A stretch of 64,000 bases of DNA from Chionoecetes opilio (lineage: Eukaryota; Arthropoda; Malacostraca; Decapoda; Majidae): contig JACEEZ010020909.1 of the NCBI GenBank assembly GCA_016584305.1, positions 260,001-324,000 on the forward strand. The letters run 5' to 3'. Made by a program: the position numbers and the translations under genes. A model generated the notes under the pieces. It searched no databases and was not told the DNA's origin. It saw only the letters and a list, made by a program, of their open reading frames with translations. Shown one piece after another: positions 56,601 to 64,000 of this stretch (positions are counted from its first letter, which is position 1; each line of letters begins with the position of its first letter).

Positions 56601-58800
56601 TTGGGCATAGCTGGTTTCGCTGCTGCAAGGTCCTACGAAACCCCGCCTAATCTTGCTGAAATTCTTCAAAAACCATTTTCCGGTTTTTCCAAAGGGGTTT
56701 TTTCGCATTTTAACCGACAACCCCGGGTGATGGGCTCGCAAAGGTTTGGCATGTATCCCCATTTCCCTTTTTTTTTGGAAAGTTTAAATTCCTTGTAGAA
56801 GGATGGCATTAAACCCAAAAACCCACATGGGAAAAAACATCAGCCCTTCAAACGCGTGGCTCTTTCATCCAAAACGGGGTTTCCAGATGTCTTCCCCTGA
56901 TTGCCGTCAGGTAGGGTAAAAATGGATGTGTTTTTGGGTAGAAAAAGGTTTCGAAATTTGGGGGGGACCCCAAAATAGGGCTAAAAGGGGCGTGTCTGGC
57001 AAACCGTAAAGAGACCCTCTTTTTTTTTTGGGGACAGCTTTCTGTGTCCTGGTTTTTGCCTCTTAACGGTGTTGGTTTTTCAGTACCCCAGTTAAACTGT
57101 GGTACATAAACCTGGCAATTTTTTTATACAAAAATTCCCCCTCGTTAAATGCAGTGTTTTGTTTCCGGAAAACGCCCTGTGTCACCCTCATCAAAATTTT
57201 TAAAAGGCGAAGGTCCCCCGGATTTTCCTGCCAAAGTTTTCCTGGGGGGACAAGTTTCGTTCCTCTTTTGGTTTGGCCCTTGAGCAGTTCCCTGTTTTCG
57301 GGGTTCCCCCAAAGCATGAATAGTGAGACAATAAACCAAAACCTGTTGAGAACTTAAAACAAGATTTTTGCTCCCTTTTTGGGATGGGGATCTTATAGCC
57401 AACCTAGAGTGACATGTTTTGCGGGGTTTTTTGGCCCCACCTCTTTGGACAAAAAAACCCAATTGTTTTCCTGACTTAAAGGAAATCGATGCGACTTTTA
57501 AATTTCCCGCTGGTCCACATTTTGGTCAGATGTTTTTCCTGTGAAACAAAACTTTAAAGAATTTTAATAAAGGGGCTTGGGGAAAACAATTGTGCCCCCG
57601 GGCCTCTGAAAATCTTTAAAATGAAAGGATTTTTGGGGTCAAATTTTTTTTTTGTAGCATTAAAAAAAGCAGCTTCGCATTTAAAAGCTGCTCGGTTAAA
57701 GGAGTCTTTCCCTTTAAAACTCGGTTTTAGTCATAACCACACGTAGGGAATTTTCAGAAAATTACGGCATTAAATTTATTAACCCCCAATTTTTTTACCT
57801 GCCGAACTAGGGGCCCCTTTGTTTTTTGGAACCCCAAACCTATTTTTTTAGGTTTCGAAAACAAACGTACCTATGCATGGGAGACTCATCACAGCAAACC
57901 CAAAAGGGGCCCCCAAATCCGTTCATCCACAGAACAACATTTTCTGCACGTTTGTCTTAATTACGGGACTTTTTAAAAACATATTCATGGATACTTTAAC
58001 CGAAGAAAATTGTTTTTTTTCTGGGGAATTTCAACTTTTTCCTGTCAGTACTAGAAGTTCTACCGGCTCAAACAAGGGAAAGCGCTCTTGCATGAATGAT
58101 GGTACTTGGGTTTTTTTGCCACCAGGTCCCACACCAACGACTTTTGAAAGGGGTATTTGTATCCCCAAATGTTCAGCAGCCTCTTCTAAACTTCTGGCCC
58201 TTGCCCGTAAAGTTTTTACAAAGAAACCCAAAAATTTTAATAAAACCCCCCTTTTTTTTTCCTTTTTTACATTACAGAAAAAGCAAGTGACAAAGGAAAA
58301 ATATTTCCAAAATTTACCGGGGGTTTTGCATCACCTCTACCCTTTATTGGAACGTTTAAAAGCGCCCCCTTACTGTCACTAGCGTCAGATGGTCTAACCC
58401 CCAGGAGCTGATGTTGTGGATGGAACGGGGTTGAATTTTTTGGTAGCAGGGTTTCATGATCCCCATTTGGGCCCCATCTGGGCTGTGGAAACAAACTGGG
58501 CTACCAAGTCATAATAAAAACCCATTTCAAAAAAAAGGTTTTGCACGCCTCTTTTTTGCTTTCCGCTTGCCCGGAACTCCGTTGTTCTCATCGAAAGTTA
58601 GAACATCACAAAAAGTGGTTTCTTCGCCCAGGGCTTCCCGGCATTTGGGAAAAACGCCGGGCCCCGCCTGGGGGCCCGGAACATCATTTTTGGGGGGACC
58701 AGTGAATCCCCACAGCTTTGCCCGAGACCCTGAAAAAACAGGGAAGGTCCTTTTTCAATCCCTTCAAACTGTGTTTAAAATTTAAAAATTTGGGAAAACG
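53640..58800. other. Coding-like centre between the inverted arms, unidentified
   Basis: GC content and codon-like texture rise compared with the arms, and several 60-170-residue frames exist on both strands, none reliable. On the + strand near 54805-54850, GFRDHLRVLALGPLASGP then VMTKVFRV weakly recalls the RVLPFGLASAPRVFTKV block of DIRS-type reverse transcriptases, and WLTLGKSG-like text follows near 54940. With inverted terminal repeats this would suit a DIRS-like element, but the match is weak. On the - strand, 58231-58031 (LRARARSLEEAAEHLGIQIP) is also protein-like. No firm assignment. Confidence 0.25.
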
Positions 58801-59619
58801 TATTCTTCAGATATTCAATTCAAAACCTGAAACGAAAATTAAAGGGAAATTTCCCTAGATTTTTTTAAGAAAAAAAATTTTTTAAAGGAGAAATTTCCCC
58901 CAAAGTGTCTTTTAAATATAAATCATTTCCCTGATTATAAACCCCCCGCAAAATTCCCCAAAAGGGGGAAGCTCATCTGCCGTAAACCTGCCATCCTCTA
59001 GTTTCAGGGTTTTTTTTATCACGATGGGTTTTTTTTAAAATTTGAAATTTAACAGGGGAAGGTCGCAATATTTTAAACTCTACTGGGGGTAAAATAAGGG
59101 AAAGAAATTCGCTCCCTCCCCCTGAAGTATATTACTAAAATTTTTCATTGTGTCACCCAAAGTCTAGGGGAATTTAAAAAATTTTTACGTAAACCCGATT
59201 TTTTTTCCCTGGGGTGCCAAAAAATATAGATGGGTTTGTTAAAAACTCCCCCAAAAAAATGATACGACAGTCCCTTTTTTTCTGTAAAAATTTTTTATTA
59301 AACCTAGTTTACTAACGGTCACTGAATGGTTTGTTCTGAATAAGAGCCCGCACCCAAAATACAGGTAAAGATTCTTTAAAACCTAAAAAAAAATGCATTT
59401 GCTGTTTAAAACTTTACAGAAATGGGACAAACACCTACATGCGTCAAAAATTTTGAATATTTTTATTAGCTATCTAACTTTTTTGTACGCCTGTCCCTGC
59501 CGGGGGCCCGGAAAAATCGTTGGGTTTGGGAGGGTCAGATGTCCATCACAAACTTCGCAAAAGACCTGAAACAAAAAGGGGAAAAGGGCATTTTCCCAAA
59601 CATTCCCAAACTGGTTTTA

Positions 59620-60290
59620 AAAGTGCAAAAAATAGCGCCCTTTTTCAGGCCCTTCTTAAATGGGGTTTTTTCACCAAATTCTCAAATTAAGAACTACTGA
59701 TCCCTTTATCAGGGAAAAGGGCTAAATATAATTTTTCCCGAAAGTATAAGGGGTGTACTCGAATTGTTATTTAAAAAGTGCGTAGCGGCCCCCCCTTGGG
59801 GCCCCCTTTTTAATACTTTGCCCAAAAAAAAAAATTTCCTCATTTTAAAATTATTACAAACTGGGAATCCCTGTGCCCAAAAACCCAAAAATTTTTTTGC
59901 AGGTTTTATTGATGTAGGGGCCCACTCCCCAAAAAAGTAATTTAAAAAAATTTATTTTTTGGGGGGTTCAAGCGTCGCCCCCCAAATTAAAAGCCCCCAA
60001 TTGCATAACTTTTAAATGACCATTCGGAGGGTTTCCCCTCCCAAACCAAAACTGATGGGCTTCAAGGGTATTCCCAAAAACCCCTTTTTTAAATCGGGGG
60101 ATTTTTAATTAAAAAAAAATTTTTTTCTGTTAGCTTCCCCCCTAATTTTTAAATTTTTTCCCACTTGGGCCGGGGGCCGGGGGGGACTTCGGGGGCCCCC
60201 AAACCCTTTTTCCCCCCTCCCTTCCCCCCTTTGGGGGTTTTTTTATTTTGTTCCCAAGGGGGGGGGCAAAATGGGGGGGGGACCACCCCA
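59620..60290 (-). repeat. Right arm of the long inverted repeat
   Basis: Reverse complement of 52500-53130 in conserved order: GAAGGGCCTGAAAAAGGGCGC, GGGGCGACGCTTG, ATGCAATTGGGGGC, GAATGGTCATTTAAAAG and GGGAAGCTAACAG. The enclosed unit would be about 7.8 kb. Confidence 0.65.
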
Positions 60291-60760
60291 AATTTTTTCG
60301 AAAATAAAAAATAAAAACAATTCCCTTTACCCGCGCTAAGACTGGTCACCCCGGGGCCACAAGGGGGGCAAAAAACAAATTGTGGTACAAAAAAAAAAAC
60401 CTTTTACCATTTAAAACATTATACACCCCACTGTTCCCTGGGCCCCCCATTTTTTAAATTTAAATTTTGAATTTTTTCAAATAATTTCCCAAAATTTTGT
60501 GTGCCGGGGTATTTTATTTGGCCCTTAAAACCTTTTTTGCATGTTTCTTGTAGCGATTAAATGGGACGGGGCCTCTTCCCCCGTGCTGGGTGTTAAAAAA
60601 GCCACAAGGGGACCGGTCAGATTTGAGTCTCCCGTTTTTAGACATATTCCACAAAGTATATTTTTAATTGGGCCCCCATCAAAAAAGGGGTGGTCCTTGC
60701 CCCTATAAAACCCCCCCCCTTGTCATTCCCCCCTTTCCCCCCCTACACCCCCCAATAACC

Positions 60761-61733
60761 CCCCGAAGGAAAACTTTTACATTTACTCAGTTTTAAATAT
60801 AAAAATGGCAAAACAAATCTTATAGTTTTTTTTAAAATTTTTCTTTTGAATGGTGTACGTGAATTTTTACTATGATTTATAGCCCTGAGATACGGAGATG
60901 AAGAGAGCCTCTGGTTAACCCCCCCAACCGCACACTGGGGTCGATTCGGCGCCTCTGACCACTTGTGCAATGAAAGGGTTAATGGTACAAAATCTATAAC
61001 CTTCAAAGAAAGGGCAGGGAAGTTTTTTTTTCAATCTGAATGGTATTTTTGATGATACTGACAATTTAACTCCCTCGCATTCTATGACGCGTTTCGCGTC
61101 ATTTGAGAAGTGATGTCTGGAACACCTATGACGCGAAACGCGTCATTCAGTACCCTCCGCGGCAGAAAAATATTCGCCTAAAATCGATATATAACGCTAT
61201 CTGCGTCAGTTTTGGGCAAGTGTTCAGTAAGCTGATCTATTTAAAAATAAATTATCAGGCAACTCTCTGTCAGCATTCTTATATTATAGTTGCCACCCGG
61301 CAATCAGCCTGTCAGGGCGTTTGTGAGTGGCGGTGGTTTAAAGGCAATCGGGGACTCAAGAGTCTGCGTTCAGTGCTTTAGAGTGTATTTGTTGCATAAT
61401 AAATCTATGTGAATGACCTGTCAGTACATATATAATGAGGATCACATACTATGTACTGGAAATAGGCTATACATAATAGTATAACGGTTGATAACGGGCA
61501 GTTCAAGCTCATGAACGAAGTTTTATTTATTTATTTATTTATATCCTATATAGCCTATTAGCCTGAATGGTTGATGTGTATGTTGCCGAGGTGATGATAT
61601 AGAAACTGAAACTGTGCAGTGCGAGTTGACTTTTATATGAATTGTACACACGGGAAATTTTGTTTTATATATAGCTACTACTACACATGCACGCATTTTT
61701 ATTCTATTACTTCGTGTTTGCACCTACACTATA
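60761..61733. other. Unassigned; short palindromes
   Basis: ATGACGCGTTTCGCGTCAT at 61063-61081 and ATGACGCGAAACGCGTCAT at 61127-61145 are near-perfect palindromes of each other. TTTAACTCCCTCGCA just upstream (61054) could be a piggyBac-like end, but no partner was found. No gene seen. Confidence 0.4.
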
Positions 61734-63060
61734 CAGGGAGGTCCCGTAGATACGAGCAGTTAGGTTCCACCTGGCATACTCGTAAAGCAAAATCTCGTAT
61801 AACGAAACACATAACTAATGGTAAATATAGGTTTGGTTCCAGGACCCCATCAATTAAAATTAAATTAAAAAAAGGTGTTTTTCAAGCTAAAATAAACTAT
61901 AGCAAACACAACAAACACACAGCGTCTATATTACCCACACTGTACTACCTATTCTGTAGAAAAAACATTCTGAAAGAGAAATAGCACACAAAATAACATA
62001 CCTGCACACTTAATTAAACATAAAACATGCATAACACTCACAAGTGGTAATGTTGTGTGGGGAGACAGGAAGCTGGCACGTAGCCAGCTGAGTCCCTGTT
62101 TTCTCTCTCCGAGGCTCGAGAGAAAACAGGGGTGACTGCGTTTGCAGGGATGACTGGGTTAGAGTTCTTCCTCCTCACCTTGATCACTTGAGCTCCCTTC
62201 ACACATTCCATAATCGAACCACGATAGCGCCACCAATTTGATTATTGACGCTATCGTGAAATTTGTCCACGATAAACGCAGACCACGATAGCCTCACAAC
62301 AATGTCACGCTGCCTGTACGTATGTGTCATGATGGTCGTAAGATGGTCACGATGGAGTCATGACAGCTGTAAGACATGTCACGAATGGAAAATCAACGGT
62401 CATTTTGTCGTCACGATAGAGTTACGATAACCACGACAGTGCCATGAACGTATCACGATAGCGTCAAGAGCCATGCCTCATGCAACATGCCTCACACGTG
62501 GGTGTGTGTTGCCATGGTGATGGAGAAGGAAGGGGCCGGGGCTAGAGAGGAAGGTGGGAGAAACAGGGTTGTGTTGGTAATGGAGAAGGGGGAAACGGGG
62601 AGGGGGTTGTAATAAAGAAGGGTGGTGGTGTTGGTGGGGAAACCGGGGGGGGGGTGGATGGAGAAGGCGTTTTTTTGGGGTTGTGAGTGGTTAAAACGGG
62701 GTGGATCCACCCCCACCCCCCCTACTCCCTACCCCCTTCCCCCCACACCACGTGGTCAGGGAGTATGGGGTGGGTGGCATCACCACGTGGTCATGGGAGT
62801 AGGGGGAGTGAGTAGAGGGTGGGTGGAGGTGAATGAGAAAGGGGGGGAAGGTGGAAGGGGGTGCAAAAAAGGGGGGGAGGGTGGATTGAAGACTCGAGAG
62901 GGTAAGTAGGTAAGGGACAAGGGAGGGGTGCGCAGACCTCTTTCACTGCCCACAAACTCGTCTCTGCGCTCTGAATCATTGTAAGCGTCCAGGATGTGAA
63001 TTTTTGTAGGCCACATTGTCGTCCGACCCACCCGAAATTTTCATATTTTTCAGATTGATT
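61734..63060 (-). mobile_element. TA-flanked TIR element (CAGGGAGGTCCC family), copy 2
   Basis: After TA it starts CAGGGAGGTCCCGTAGATAC. It matches the right end of copy 1 in reverse (GGTTTGGTTCCAGGACCCCA; TGTTTTCTCTCTCCGAGGCT) and ends near 63030 with the reverse of 14050-14160 (GTGAATTTTTGTAGGCCACA). It contains part of the TTA-flanked element and may be broken by the CACTGG transposon at 63072. Confidence 0.75.
62191..62888 (+). mobile_element. TTA-type TIR element, second copy, right end missing
   Basis: It starts AGCTCCCTTCACACATTCCA as at 14167 and follows copy 1 through CACGATAGCGTCAAGAGC and the G-rich minisatellite. It then stops near 62888 without the right TIR. Relative to its host element it lies in the opposite orientation from copy 1. 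Confidence 0.75.
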
Positions 63061-63071
63061 AGGCTATAGCT

Positions 63072-64000
63072 CACTGGTTGACAAAAAAAATCGAAGATAT
63101 GGTTCTGGACTAAATGAAGCTGATTATAGGTAATCGACCCTGCTGAACTGCGAATCTGATGTTCAATTAACTCTTTCTCACCTCCCTTTTTTTGAGAACC
63201 CGAGCAATTCATGAAAAAATATGGGTAAATCGGGAGAAATAGGTTTCACCAATGTTTTCATTTAAACTTTTTTAATCTTTTCTTTTCTCAAGCCTAATTT
63301 TAGGCATGCAGTGTTTTTTGAGTCAGTGTGGTTTGTCCAGTGAGCCGGGAGGTGTGCGCGGGGCGTTTTGGGGGGGGGTTAGCGGGCTGTGTAGTACATT
63401 TTTACCTACTGATCGAAAAAGCTTTTGGGACATATTTTTAAAAAACATTTGATTTTTTTTTGGAAAGATATATGTTTTTGATTTAGGGGAGCCCAAAATT
63501 TTGTTGGGTTTTAAACCGTATGTATACCTTGTCCGGGGGCGTGTTTGGAGCGCCTTTAACTGTGTGAATGCCCGGAAAATTTTTTTTTTAAACCCATAGG
63601 GGAAAATTTTAAACCCCCCGGACAGTCTGAAAAAACCCTCTTAAAAAAATGTTAAAGCAGTTTAAATCTGCTTTACTTAAAGTGCCGTATAGGTTAAATA
63701 AAGAAAAGAAGGGGGGCCCCCTTTTCCGTAGCTGAAACCCCCTGTGGAACCACTTAATAAAAAGGGGGATGCGGGGCAAAGGGCCATCGGGCATGGCATT
63801 CGGCATCCCAATGGTTTGGCGTGAACAAAAGGATCAAAAGAAACTGACTCTACTTTCCTCCCTTTCCTCCCATCAAAGGATATTCATTTAAAAAACGCGA
63901 GCTAAAATCGGGTATCCTGACGAAACCTTCTGCCATGGGCCTGTCCCAAACAGGGGTCCTGTTTCTCCCAGTTCCCCATGTTCCAATTGCAAGTGCTAAA
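63072..64000 (+). mobile_element. CACTGG transposon, copy 2 (cut by window end)
   Basis: It starts CACTGGTTGACAAAAA and is closely similar to 46668-46980. From about 63420 the text is corrupted into homopolymers, then returns to a near match from 63780 (GGCATGGCATTCGGCATCCC) to 64000, covering the N-terminal Cys/His-rich part of the transposase-like gene (47118-47330 in copy 1). The left target duplication is unclear. Confidence 0.85.

Larger units (their letters stand above)
52000..60760. other. Low-quality block with inflated homopolymers
   Basis: Nearly every short run has become 4-8 nt of a single base, and A/T/G/C runs alternate in a way not seen at 6-51 kb. Translation shows many short fragments in changing frames. 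This looks like poorly polished long-read consensus over a real, partly coding sequence. Underlying structure is given in the entries for the arms and centre. Confidence 0.75.

Noticed and set aside
58031..58231. LRARARSLEEAAEHLGIQIP frame as a named gene
   Set aside because: Protein-like, but in the low-quality block with no recognisable domain; naming it would be guesswork.
60917..60981. TTAACCC...GGGTTAA as a tiny piggyBac MITE
   Set aside because: Only about 65 bp, poor inverted similarity beyond TTAACCC, and located in the noisy block.

Overview
This 64 kb window looks like a piece of arthropod nuclear genome, most likely a decapod crustacean. The reasons are the very high load of nested transposons, long di- and trinucleotide microsatellites, tRNA-derived SINEs, a short TTAGG tract, and one split host gene. 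The organism call is inference. There are no bacterial-type operons, rRNA genes, CRISPR arrays or prophage. The only confident host gene is the 3' end of a P5B (ATP13A-type) cation/polyamine-transporting P-type ATPase on the + strand. Its last four coding exons lie at 17795-17923, 27981-28132, 32775-32953 and 34997-35143. All splice phases agree and the stop codon is at 35141-35143. Nearly everything else is mobile DNA, much of it inside this gene's introns.

Layout. 1-6.6 kb: a decayed Ty3/Gypsy element (- strand), with a LINE 3' end inserted in its integrase region. 7-15.8 kb: a solo LTR with a perfect 5-bp target duplication, a TAA-flanked inverted-repeat element, remnants of pogo/Tigger-like elements, and a TA-flanked element split by a TTA-flanked one. 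15.9-17.6 kb: LINE reverse transcriptase (-). 17.8-35.1 kb: ATPase exons whose introns hold a solo LTR split by a TA element that itself contains a compact Gypsy pol, two TIR families carrying the same LINE 3' end, a mariner-like element with a SINE, a LINE endonuclease fragment, a hairpin element, a LINE split by a Tigger, and an hAT element 12 nt from a splice donor. 35.5-45.5 kb: TA elements (one with a DDE transposase remnant), another copy of the CCGGAC-rich MITE, and an hAT containing a second hAT and a piggyBac-like MITE. 45.6-50.2 kb: a third LTR copy split by a MITE and by a 3.5 kb CACTG-ended transposon with a nearly intact transposase-like gene. 50-52 kb: small MITEs and an hAT. 52-60.8 kb: a poor-quality block rich in false-looking homopolymers that hides a long inverted repeat. 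61-64 kb: second copies of two elements seen earlier.

The points most worth following are: (i) a MITE family that has absorbed and tandemly amplified the zinc-ribbon end of a LINE and carries about nine close matches to the CTCF core motif; (ii) the CACTG/TTA transposon with an unassigned transposase; (iii) the hAT insertion that enlarged an ATPase intron about 16-fold while sparing its donor; and (iv) the buried inverted-repeat element at 52.5-60.3 kb. Sequence quality at 0-5.5, 52-60.8 and 63.4-64 kb is low, so frameshifts there should not be read as biology.
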